Assembly: GCA_015493745.1 (NCBI GenBank)
Contig: WGCN01000151.1
Location: forward strand, 1 to 40,755
Length of the DNA stretch: 40,755 nucleotides
Source of the DNA: Calditrichales bacterium
GTDB lineage: Bacteria > Calditrichota > Calditrichia > Calditrichales > J004
Direction: 5' to 3'
Below, piece after piece: positions 33,839 to 40,755 of this stretch (its first letter is position 1; every line of letters starts with the position of its first letter). Both the position numbers and the translations under genes were made by a program. Under the pieces are notes generated by a model, which searched no databases, was not told the origin of the DNA, and saw only the letters and a list, made by a program, of their open reading frames with translations.

Positions 33839-35644
33839 TTAAAAGATATTGAATTTCTTGCGGTTATCCACAATGCTGGCTTTTTCTTTCAGCTCTTCAT
33901 ACCATTTTTGAAATACCGCCGCTCTGCGGGCATTCAGTATACGCAGACGAATCAACTCTTTTTGATCGTTAAAGGCGGAGCTGTCAAAAGCGCTTTTCTC
34001 AATCAGTTTCTGGTAAAACATACCGCTCGGGGTATCGATCATATCCGAGACCTCTCCCGGCTTCAGGCGGAAAGCCGTACCGTTGAACTCGGGAATTCTG
34101 CCTACGCCGGGTACCGATTCACTGAGGGCAAACATGCGTGTAACATCGTATTTTACAATTTTACCGGTGTCGGACTCGGCAATGGCTTTAAAGGCCTTGC
34201 CGGACTTTACATCGTCCTCAAATTTAAGGGCGTAGGCCCGGGCCAGCGCGCGCGCCTTGTCAAACTTAACCTCGTTTTCCACCAGGGCCTTAACTTCGCT
34301 CAGGGGTTTATATCCGGCGGGTAGGATATCGTTGAGCATGAATACGGCGTAGGCCTTACCGTCATTGATGGTATACATGGTCGAGATATCGCCTTTTTCG
34401 CTCATAAAGGCAAAGGCCATTACGGCGGCGTTGCGTCCGATCCCCGGAACAATCCCGCTTTTCTCTTCAAAAAAACCGGTAGTTTTCACCGTATAGTTGT
34501 TGGCGGCAACGGTTTCATCCCAGCCATTGCTCTTGGCGTCATCGGCAAAAGCGCGGGCTCTGTCTTCCTGCTCGGCCAGGGTCGTGGGGCCGGGTACGAT
34601 TTTTAAAAGAATGTGGCTGGCCTTGACTTTTTCAACGCCGTTTTCTTTCTTTTTATCTTCCACCTTAATAATGTGGTAACCGTAGCGTGTTTTTATCGGA
34701 CCGATTATTTCGCCGGGCTTGGCGGCAAATGCGGCGTCACTAAAGGGCTTAACCATGGAGTTGCGGTCAAAATAGCCCAGATCGCCTTTGTTTTGGCTTG
34801 CCGAAGGGTCTTCCGAATACTCCAGGGCCAGGGTGCTGAAATCCTCACCCAAAGAGAGACGCTCTTTGATTTTGGCGATATCGTTAAAGACGTTCTGCGT
34901 ATCACGGGCGGTCGGTTTCACTTCAAACAGCACATAGGCCAGATCGCGGTTCTCATCGCGTTTATACTCATCCTTATGCTTTTCGTACCAGTCTTGCAGG
35001 TCGTCCTCAGAGGCCGTTGTTTTGCCCCGGAAACGGTTGCTGAGTACCGCCAGGTATTCCACCTTGGCTTTTACATTTTTGCGGATGAACTCATCCTTGA
35101 TTTCCGCCGGACTGACCCGCACCGAACTGGAAATAAGGTTTTGCAGTTTCTGATAAGGAATCTGGTCACTATAGTAGGCTTCGATCTGAGCCCAGGGAAT
35201 CTGAGGATTGGATAAAGCCGCACGGTATTTATTCATATCGAAAACCCCGTTGGTTTGAAGATTGGGGTCTTGCTTGAATTCATTGAGGGGATGGTTCATT
35301 ATCTGGTAAACAATTTCGGAATCACTTACGGCAATATGCAGTTTTTCCATCTCTTCCTTAAACAGTACCCCGCGAACAAACTGTTCCCATACCTGTTCCT
35401 TTATCTGTTGCGATCTTTGCTCGGAAATTTCGCCTTTGGTGCGGGCACGTTCACTTTCCAGGGCATTACGGGCCATATCGTTAAATTCCTGCAGGGATAA
35501 TTTTGTGCCGTTAACCTCACCCACGGTGGTGTCGCTTCCACCCCGGTTGACATCCGCGCCCCACTCAAAAACAATCAGGGCTATGAAGGCTATACCGACG
35601 ATGTAAAATATCCACTTGCTCATTTGGCGCATTTTTGTCATCAT
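33839..35644 (-). CDS. PpiD/SurA-like periplasmic peptidyl-prolyl isomerase
   Basis: A 601-residue membrane-anchored folding factor. Residues 10-27 are a single N-terminal membrane helix (WIFYIVGIAFIALIVFEWG). A SurA_N-like helical chaperone region follows (VGEVNGTKLSLQEFN... to about 200). The parvulin domain is at about 225-335 (LAYVLFEVKP, YSEDPSASQNKGDLGYF, IIGPIKTRYGYHIIKVED). A second, degenerate parvulin-like segment follows (KVKASHILLKIVPG). The C-terminal region is helical. This is the PpiD architecture: held in the inner membrane, it helps fold exported and outer-membrane proteins. AAGGAG precedes the ATG at 35644. Confidence 0.92.
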   Translation of the reverse strand: MMTKMRQMSKWIFYIVGIAFIALIVFEWGADVNRGGSDTTVGEVNGTKLSLQEFNDMARNALESERARTKGEISEQRSQQIKEQVWEQFVRGVLFKEEMEKLHIAVSDSEIVYQIMNHPLNEFKQDPNLQTNGVFDMNKYRAALSNPQIPWAQIEAYYSDQIPYQKLQNLISSSVRVSPAEIKDEFIRKNVKAKVEYLAVLSNRFRGKTTASEDDLQDWYEKHKDEYKRDENRDLAYVLFEVKPTARDTQNVFNDIAKIKERLSLGEDFSTLALEYSEDPSASQNKGDLGYFDRNSMVKPFSDAAFAAKPGEIIGPIKTRYGYHIIKVEDKKKENGVEKVKASHILLKIVPGPTTLAEQEDRARAFADDAKSNGWDETVAANNYTVKTTGFFEEKSGIVPGIGRNAAVMAFAFMSEKGDISTMYTINDGKAYAVFMLNDILPAGYKPLSEVKALVENEVKFDKARALARAYALKFEDDVKSGKAFKAIAESDTGKIVKYDVTRMFALSESVPGVGRIPEFNGTAFRLKPGEVSDMIDTPSGMFYQKLIEKSAFDSSAFNDQKELIRLRILNARRAAVFQKWYEELKEKASIVDNRKKFNIF

Positions 35645-35812
35645 AGCGCTTGGTTCTCCTTAATTCCGTTGGAAATTAAATAGTTGGTCGATGTTGGTAG
35701 AAAAGCCTATGAATTTAAAGGTTGGCTCTAAAAAGTTCAAATGTTTCTCTCTTTTCCACTTTAATTGTTCCATGGTTGCTATATATCGTACCGGTTCTTT
35801 AATTTGCGGGCT

Positions 35813-36688
35813 ATGATATATCTCTTCTCTGTTTCCATCCTGTGGGCCTTTTCCTTTAGTCTGATCAAAGGTGAACTCAACGGCATCGATCCCGGCTTTG
35901 TGGCTTTCTTCCGGCTGCTTTTGTCCTTTTTGGTATTCGCGCCTTTTCTGCCTGCCCTGTGGCGGGGGCAACGGAGCGGCTTTAGCGCGGCCTTATTCAT
36001 AGGAATGATCCAGTTCGGGGTAATGTATATCCTTTATATCAACTCCTTCAGGTGGCTGACCGCCTGGCAGGTGGCCCTGTTTACGGTTTCCACCCCGCTG
36101 TATGTCTCTGTTTTTTTCGATTGGTACCGGCGCCAAGTCAACCTCCGTAACCTCCTGGCCGCGTTTATGGCGGTGGCCGGAACGGCAGGGATCATATATC
36201 AAGCGGATAAGAGCTATACCTTTACGTCCGGTTTTCTGTTGATCCAGGGGGCCAATATGGCCTTCGCGGCGGGGCAGGTGGCTTATAAGCTGCTCCGGGA
36301 GAAAAAGCAGGATATGGGGGATGCCGCCTATATGGCCGCCGCTTATCTGGGCGCGGTACTGCTTACTTTTTTTTATACGTTGTTTTGGGGAGTCTTTCCC
36401 ATGGGGGCGGTAAGCACGGGGCAGTGGCTGACCCTGATTTATCTTGGCGTTGTGGCCTCAGGGGTGGGCTTCTTTTTATGGAACAAAGGGGCTACCCGTG
36501 TCAATGCCGGAACACTTGCCGTTTTCAATAATTTAAAAATTCCCTTGGCCATTTTGGTCGCTCTTATTATTTTCGGTGAACAGGCGGATATCATCCGGCT
36601 TGGGGCCGGCAGTTTGCTATTGCTGCTGGCCTTATGGTTAGCGGAGCGAAAAACATTTAACCCGGGTAAGCTTTATGGCAAAAAATAA
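35813..36688 (+). CDS. EamA/DMT-superfamily transporter
   Basis: A 291-residue protein with ten predicted membrane helices in two EamA repeats (first about 1-130, second about 145-280). Typical marks are AFSFSLIKGEL in helix 1 and the later YLGVVASGVGFFLWNKGATRVNAG plus IPLAILVALIIFGEQ. Substrate unknown; members export amino acids or metabolites. I chose the ATG at 35813 since it starts just before helix 1; the frame is open back to a TTG at 35765. It is the first gene of a plus-strand run and overlaps the acyltransferase by 14 bases. Confidence 0.9.
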   Translation: MIYLFSVSILWAFSFSLIKGELNGIDPGFVAFFRLLLSFLVFAPFLPALWRGQRSGFSAALFIGMIQFGVMYILYINSFRWLTAWQVALFTVSTPLYVSVFFDWYRRQVNLRNLLAAFMAVAGTAGIIYQADKSYTFTSGFLLIQGANMAFAAGQVAYKLLREKKQDMGDAAYMAAAYLGAVLLTFFYTLFWGVFPMGAVSTGQWLTLIYLGVVASGVGFFLWNKGATRVNAGTLAVFNNLKIPLAILVALIIFGEQADIIRLGAGSLLLLLALWLAERKTFNPGKLYGKK

Positions 36689-37271
36689 AAAATGGTCGGC
36701 ACGTATTTCCAAAGCTATACTACGTCTCTTCGGCTGGAGGGTGGAGTATACGCTACCGGATTCGGAAAAATTTGTACTGCTGGCGGTACCCCACACCTCC
36801 AATTGGGATCTGGTGGTCATGCTGCTGGCCTCCTATGTCATGGGGATCGAGTTTAAGTGGGCCGCCAAGGATTCTTTGTTCAAAGGTCTGTTCGGCCGTT
36901 ATATGTTGTGGCTGGGCGGGGTGCCCGTCAACCGGCGCAAGCGAACCAACTTTGTGGATCAGATCGCCGGACAGATAAAAAAACATGACCGTTTCGCCTT
37001 TGTGATCGCCCCTGACGGCACGCGTAGCAAGGCCCCATACTGGAAAAGCGGTTTCTACCGTATTGCCCTGGCCGCGCAGGTGCCCATCGCCATGGGCTAT
37101 GAGGACTGGGAGAACAAGGTGGCCGGCATCGGCCCCTCCTTTATGCCCAGCGGAAACATCCCCGAGGATATGCAACGGCTGCGTGACTTTTACGCGGGGA
37201 TGAAGGGGAAAATTCCCGAAAACCAGGGCCCTGTCCGCCTGAAAGAAGAAATGCAAACTCCCGACGGGTAA
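36675..37271 (+). CDS. PlsC-like 1-acylglycerol-3-phosphate acyltransferase family protein
   Basis: A 198-residue member of the small acyltransferase subfamily. The catalytic motif is HTSNWD (HX4D), followed by GGVPVNRRKR (acceptor binding) and PDGTRSK (the EGTRS-type motif) with a later VPIAMGYED. No clear membrane helix beyond amphipathic segments, so it is probably membrane-associated. It transfers an acyl chain to a lysophospholipid or similar acceptor. It overlaps the end of the EamA gene, implying coupled translation. Confidence 0.9.
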   Translation: MAKNKKWSARISKAILRLFGWRVEYTLPDSEKFVLLAVPHTSNWDLVVMLLASYVMGIEFKWAAKDSLFKGLFGRYMLWLGGVPVNRRKRTNFVDQIAGQIKKHDRFAFVIAPDGTRSKAPYWKSGFYRIALAAQVPIAMGYEDWENKVAGIGPSFMPSGNIPEDMQRLRDFYAGMKGKIPENQGPVRLKEEMQTPDG

Positions 37272-37323
37272 ACACGGGTGGGGGACAAACTCTTATATAT
37301 CCGTTGTGATACTATTGTGATAT

Positions 37324-37349
37324 TTGTTCGGGAGTTTTTGCCCGGACAA
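37324..37349 (+). promoter_or_regulatory. Hairpin just upstream of the DUF427 ribosome site
   Basis: TTGTTCGGG (37324-37332) pairs with CCCGGACAA (37341-37349) with one G-T wobble and an 8-base loop (AGTTTTTG). It ends three bases before the AAGGAGG site. It may be an attenuator or a translation-control hairpin. Confidence 0.35.
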
Positions 37350-37363
37350 TTTAAGGAGGTACC

Positions 37364-37648
37364 ATGAAGGCTGTTTGGAATGGACAAGTTCTGGCCGAAA
37401 GCAATGAAACCATTGTGGTCGAAGGCAATCATTACTTTCCCCCCGGGAGTGTGAATAGAAACTATTTTGCAGAGAGTAGCACGCATACCCGTTGCCCCTG
37501 GAAAGGTGTGGCCAGTTACTACACCCTGAAGGTGGATGGCAAGGAAAACAGGGACGCGGCATGGTATTATCCCAAAACAAAAGAAGCCGCCAAACCGATC
37601 GAAGGGTATATTGCCTTTTGGCGCGGTGTGGAAGTTTCGGAATCTTAA
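37364..37648 (+). CDS. DUF427 domain protein
   Basis: A 94-residue single-domain protein of the DUF427 family, recognised by VWNGQVLAES, EGNHYFPPGSV and the CPWKGVASYYTL segment, then AAWYYPKT and IEGYIAFWRGV. The function is unknown; the fold is a small beta barrel. The ATG at 37364 sits at ideal distance after AAGGAGG. It is eight bases upstream of the EgtD-like gene, in the same run. Confidence 0.9.
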   Translation: MKAVWNGQVLAESNETIVVEGNHYFPPGSVNRNYFAESSTHTRCPWKGVASYYTLKVDGKENRDAAWYYPKTKEAAKPIEGYIAFWRGVEVSES

Positions 37649-37656
37649 GGAATTAT

Positions 37657-38613
37657 ATGAAACCGATTATGGAAAAAGAGGCGGCGGGAATAAAAACCAT
37701 GTACCGTGAAGTTTTAAAGGGTTTGAGTATGCGGCCCAAAACCCTGCCCAGCAAATATTTTTATGATGAGCGGGGGTCCAAGCTCTTTGACGCCATCTGC
37801 GATCTCAAGGAATATTATGTGACCCGCACCGAGCTTTCCATAATGGAAAGATATATGGATGAAATCGTCAGCGTGATCGGTGAGCGGGCCATGCTGATTG
37901 AGTATGGCAGCGGCAGCAGTGAGAAAATAAAGCGCATCCTCGACGCTGAAAGCGGCATTGAGGTTTATGTGCCCATCGATATCTCGCGGGAATTTTTATT
38001 TGAAAACGCCGCCATTATTGCCGGTCGTTATCCCCGTTTGGAGGTGTTGCCGGTTTGCGCCGATTTCAGCAAACCCTTCGATCTGCCGCATCCTGAAAAA
38101 GAGATTGAAAAACGGGTGGTTTACTTTCCCGGCTCAACCATCGGTAATTTTCATCGCCAGGAAGCCCGGGACTTTTTAAGAAATATTGCCCGCGTGTGCG
38201 GAAAGGACAGCGGTTTAATCATCGGTGTTGATCTGAAAAAGGATGAGCGGGTGTTGCATGCCGCCTATAATGACGCCCGGGGACTGACCGCGGAGTTTAA
38301 TCTGAACCAGTTGCAACGGCTAAACCGGGAACTGGGCAGCAATTTTGATCTGAATAAGTTTGCCCATAAGGCGCTTTATAACCGGGAGGCCGGCCGGATC
38401 GAGATGCACATTGTCAGTAACGATAAGCAACGGGTGAATATTAACGGCTCGGTGATTGATTTTGAAAAGAATGAATCGATATGGACGGAATCATCCTACA
38501 AGTATCACATAGAAGAGTTTCAGGAACTGGCGCTTCAGGCCGGATTTCATCCGCAAAAGGTATGGACGGATGAGCGAAACTACTTTAGCATACATTATTT
38601 AAAGGTGGATTGA
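37657..38613 (+). CDS. egtD: EgtD-like L-histidine N-alpha-methyltransferase
   Basis: A 318-residue SAM-dependent methyltransferase of the EgtD/DUF2260 group. It has the family start LPSKYFYDERGSKLFDAIC, the SAM motif LIEYGSGSSEKIKRIL, the DFSKPF and VVYFPGSTIGNFHRQEA segments and the C-terminal WTDERNYFSIHYL. EgtD trimethylates histidine to hercynine, the first step to ergothioneine. No EgtB sulfoxide synthase is in the window, so the end product here could be hercynine or the partner may lie elsewhere. The start at 37657 follows AAGGA; the frame is open upstream over the DUF427 gene. The next gene starts one base after its stop. Confidence 0.87.
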   Translation: MKPIMEKEAAGIKTMYREVLKGLSMRPKTLPSKYFYDERGSKLFDAICDLKEYYVTRTELSIMERYMDEIVSVIGERAMLIEYGSGSSEKIKRILDAESGIEVYVPIDISREFLFENAAIIAGRYPRLEVLPVCADFSKPFDLPHPEKEIEKRVVYFPGSTIGNFHRQEARDFLRNIARVCGKDSGLIIGVDLKKDERVLHAAYNDARGLTAEFNLNQLQRLNRELGSNFDLNKFAHKALYNREAGRIEMHIVSNDKQRVNINGSVIDFEKNESIWTESSYKYHIEEFQELALQAGFHPQKVWTDERNYFSIHYLKVD

Positions 38614-38614
38614 A

Positions 38615-38965
38615 TTGAATCTTTCCCTGACACATCTCAGTACGGGCCAGGCCTGGGGGGTACTCTTTCTGGCCGGCGTGTTTGAAACGGTCTGGGCCCT
38701 GGGGTTAAAATATACGGATGGCTTCAGCCGCCCGGGCGTGGTGATTTTAGTCCTGACCGCCATGGGCATAAGTGTCTGGCTTTTAAGTATCAGCGTGCGT
38801 TATTTGCCCATGGGCACCGCTTATGCCGTCTGGACCGGTATCGGCGTGATCGGTACGGTTATCGGCGGGATATATCTTTTTGGTGAACCGGTGCTGATGG
38901 CCCGCCTTTTAAGCATCATGCTGATCATTGCCGGTATCGTCGGCTTACGTATTTTCCATTCCTGA
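38615..38965 (+). CDS. SMR-family exporter, SugE/Gdx type
   Basis: A 116-residue four-helix SMR protein. It has the substrate Glu in LAGVFETVWALGLKY, and GFSRPG plus YLPMGTAYAVWTGIG are diagnostic of the SugE/Gdx branch, whose studied members export guanidinium. It works as a dual-topology dimer in the inner membrane. The TTG start at 38615 is backed by AAAGGTGG six bases upstream and by an N-terminal extension of about 12 residues relative to E. coli SugE. No guanidine riboswitch can be seen, as it is inside an operon. Confidence 0.88.
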   Translation: MNLSLTHLSTGQAWGVLFLAGVFETVWALGLKYTDGFSRPGVVILVLTAMGISVWLLSISVRYLPMGTAYAVWTGIGVIGTVIGGIYLFGEPVLMARLLSIMLIIAGIVGLRIFHS

Positions 38966-38967
38966 GT

Positions 38968-39840
38968 ATGATGCGTATTTGGGCCATTTCCGATCTGCAT
39001 ACCGATTTTGAAGAAAACCTGCAATGGGTACGGGGCTTGTCCCTTCAGGATTACCTTTCGGATACGCTGATTGTCGCCGGAGATATCAGTGACGATATGG
39101 CTGTTCTAGAAAAAACCCTGCTATTGCTCAAACAAAGATTTGCCCATGTTTTTTTCGTTCCCGGGAATCATGATTTATGGATACGCCGGGACCCTGTCCG
39201 CCATTCCGTGGAAAAATTTTACAAGGTGCTCAACCTGTGTGCCGCCTGTGGTGTGTTGTACCGCCCCCGGCGGATAGGCGGACTGTTTATTCTGCCGTTA
39301 TTTTCCTGGTATGTCAGGCCGGAGGAAGGGGAGGAAAGCCTCTATATGGAAAAGCCTGGTGAAGACAGCACCATGAAAGTCTGGATGGATGATTATCACA
39401 TCACCTGGCCCGTTTTTGAAGAGAAGGCTACCGCCTCGGAGTTTTTTCTGGCCATGAATATGGAGCACGATCCGCGCTTTGTGCGGGAACCGGTACTTTC
39501 CTTCAGCCACTTTTTGCCGCGCCGGGATCTGATACTCAGTTTAAAACGCCCCGTGGATAAAGAGGGCCGGCCCTATAAAGACCCGCATCCCAGGTTTAAT
39601 TTCAGCCGCTTTGCCGGCAACAGTCATCTTGATCTGCAACTGCGGGCCATGGGTTCCCGGTTTCATATTTACGGCCACCAGCATCGTAACCGTTTTCGCA
39701 TCATCGACGGGGTGACCTATCTTTCCCATAATCTGGGTTACCGGCGTGAACGCGCGTTTGCAGGAATTGATGACAAGTTGTATTTTCCCAAATTGGTTTG
39801 GACAGAGGACGATGGATTTTCCACCTACCCCGAAAATTAA
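38968..39840 (+). CDS. Calcineurin-like metallophosphoesterase
   Basis: A 290-residue phosphoesterase with the dimetal set ISDLHTD, VAGDISDD, PGNHDLW and YGHQHRNR. Between the third and last motifs is an insert with many aromatic residues (LPLFSWYVRPEEGEE; FSHFLPRRDLI). This resembles the hypothetical eukaryote/cyanobacterial type of metallophosphoesterase rather than YfcE. The substrate is unknown. The start ATG at 38968 is two bases after the SugE stop. Confidence 0.9.
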   Translation: MMRIWAISDLHTDFEENLQWVRGLSLQDYLSDTLIVAGDISDDMAVLEKTLLLLKQRFAHVFFVPGNHDLWIRRDPVRHSVEKFYKVLNLCAACGVLYRPRRIGGLFILPLFSWYVRPEEGEESLYMEKPGEDSTMKVWMDDYHITWPVFEEKATASEFFLAMNMEHDPRFVREPVLSFSHFLPRRDLILSLKRPVDKEGRPYKDPHPRFNFSRFAGNSHLDLQLRAMGSRFHIYGHQHRNRFRIIDGVTYLSHNLGYRRERAFAGIDDKLYFPKLVWTEDDGFSTYPEN

Positions 39841-39864
39841 TCTTATGGCACAGGGAGTTTATTG

Positions 39865-40755
39865 ATGAACAGGATATTGTTATCGGTTTTGTTTTTATTC
39901 GTATTACTGGTCGCCGGTGACGGCCGGCATGAACGGTTGATCGACCATCTGTTTAAAAGAGCTCAGGAAAAGCATCAGGCCTATGATTTGCTGCGTGAAC
40001 TGACTACGCAATTTCCCCATCGTCTGGCCGGTTCACCGGGGGCGGACGGCGCCGTGCGCTGGGCGGAAGAAACCATGCGTAAGCTGGGTTTTGACAAGGT
40101 TTACCTGCAAGCGGTAAAGGTACCGCACTGGGTAAGGGGGGAGCAGGAGAGCTGCTATCTGATCTCCGGAGGGGCAGGCCGTCAGCCGCTTTCGGTATTG
40201 GCCTTGGGACGTTCCGTGGCCACGCCGCCGGAAGGGCTCACGGCGCCGCTTTATGTGGTCAATGATGTGGATGACATAAAACAGGCCGCTGCCGAAGATG
40301 TGAGAGGAAAGATTGTCTTTTTCAATGCCGCTTTTTCCGACACCTTTTTGCAAACCATGCATGGTTATGGCGCCGCCGTTAAAAAGCGTGTTTACGGCCC
40401 ATCGGAAGCGGCCAAAAAAGGCGCGGTGGCCGTGGTTATTCGCTCCGTCACCACCGCCCGGGATGACTTCGCCCATACCGGCACACTGGTTTATGCCGCG
40501 GACGCCCCGCAAATTCCGGCCGCCGCCCTGGGGTTTCAATCGGCCGACCGTTTGTATAAAGCCTGGCAGGCCGATCCCTCCGTCCGTTTGTTTTTAAAAA
40601 TCAACAGCCGGGTTTTTCCCGATAAGATGTCCTACAATGTGATCGGGGAACTAACCGGTTCCAAACATCCGCAAAAAATCATCGCCGTGGGCGGTCATCT
40701 GGATGCCTGGGATGTGGGGCAGGGGGCTCATGATGACGGGGCGGGCATCGTGCAC
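39865..40755 (+). CDS. M28-family peptidase, carboxypeptidase Q-like (cut by the window end)
   Basis: The first 297 codons, open to the last base. An N-terminal signal (ILLSVLFLFVLLVAG) leads to a helical segment with DLLRELTTQFPHRLAGSPG, the family's first landmark. A protease-associated (PA) domain follows (about 115-260; VRGKIVFFNAAF, KKGAVAVVIRS). The first zinc motif is GGHLDAWDVGQGAHDDGAG (His and Asp ligands), as in plasma glutamate carboxypeptidase. It should cleave dipeptides or C-terminal residues in the periplasm. AGGGAG precedes the ATG at 39865. The rest of the zinc site lies outside the window. Confidence 0.9.
   Translation, partial: MNRILLSVLFLFVLLVAGDGRHERLIDHLFKRAQEKHQAYDLLRELTTQFPHRLAGSPGADGAVRWAEETMRKLGFDKVYLQAVKVPHWVRGEQESCYLISGGAGRQPLSVLALGRSVATPPEGLTAPLYVVNDVDDIKQAAAEDVRGKIVFFNAAFSDTFLQTMHGYGAAVKKRVYGPSEAAKKGAVAVVIRSVTTARDDFAHTGTLVYAADAPQIPAAALGFQSADRLYKAWQADPSVRLFLKINSRVFPDKMSYNVIGELTGSKHPQKIIAVGGHLDAWDVGQGAHDDGAGIVH

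Noticed and set aside
33550-33852. Plus-strand 100-codon frame
   Set aside because: It reads through the minus-strand terminator and its composition is not protein-like.
37324-37337. Similarity of TTGTTCGGGAGTTT to TTGTTCGGAAGTTT in the RRM leader region
   Set aside because: 13 of 14 bases match, but in the RRM units this is the non-transcribed sense, so a shared RNA element is excluded; probably chance.
1-40755. CRISPR arrays, insertion sequences, tRNA and rRNA genes
   Set aside because: No regularly spaced short repeats, transposase frames, or cloverleaf/rRNA-like segments were seen on either strand.

Overview
The window looks like a chromosomal segment of a heterotrophic, respiring Gram-negative bacterium of the FCB superphylum, most probably a Calditrichota/KSB1-like lineage. 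The main clues are an NYPNPFNP-type C-terminal sorting tail, many signal peptides and lipoproteins, a bc-type respiratory complex with a multihaem cytochrome, and a mevalonate pathway. The lineage is an inference, because no rRNA or marker gene is present. Nearly all genes from 1 to 19194 read on the minus strand. Nearly all after 19400 read on the plus strand.

Left edge (1-638): the first 64 codons of an unrecognised minus-strand gene, possibly a defence-type nuclease, lie next to an AT-rich stretch with a 24-bp near-palindrome. Region 639-5552 is a minus-strand respiratory operon: single-domain response regulator, DUF2339-like membrane protein, Rieske protein, b6-type cytochrome b with PEWY, and a membrane-anchored nine-haem cytochrome c. 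Next to it (5764-8794) is a histidine kinase whose extracytoplasmic domain carries a CxxCH haem c motif, paired with a sigma-54-dependent response regulator. This suggests redox control of the respiratory complex.

Region 9083-10790 holds three tandem RRM RNA-binding protein genes. Each follows a conserved leader whose two stems interleave (A-B-A'-B'), an H-type pseudoknot geometry with a U8 tract. Region 11283-19194 contains an archaeal-type GH13 alpha-amylase lipoprotein, an amidase lipoprotein, an AbgT-family transporter, a secreted protein with a T9SS-like tail, a YjdF-like membrane protein with an apparent AUC start, and a TetR regulator.

Region 19434-24906 is a plus-strand mevalonate operon: diphosphomevalonate decarboxylase, phosphomevalonate kinase, an HMG-CoA reductase-mevalonate kinase fusion, an unknown 134-aa protein and type I IPP isomerase. 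Together they cover HMG-CoA to DMAPP. HMG-CoA synthase is not in the window. A decayed toxin-antitoxin module follows (24969-25232).

Region 25421-33329 carries an SGNH-TPR membrane protein, a Nudix hydrolase, a ROK sugar kinase overlapping a prephenate dehydratase-ACT-DAHP synthase fusion, a metallophosphoesterase and a 605-aa protein of unknown function. Region 33839-40755 has a PpiD/SurA-like folding factor, then a plus-strand run of EamA transporter, PlsC-like acyltransferase, DUF427 protein, EgtD-like methyltransferase, SugE/Gdx exporter, a second metallophosphoesterase and a carboxypeptidase Q-like M28 peptidase cut by the window end.
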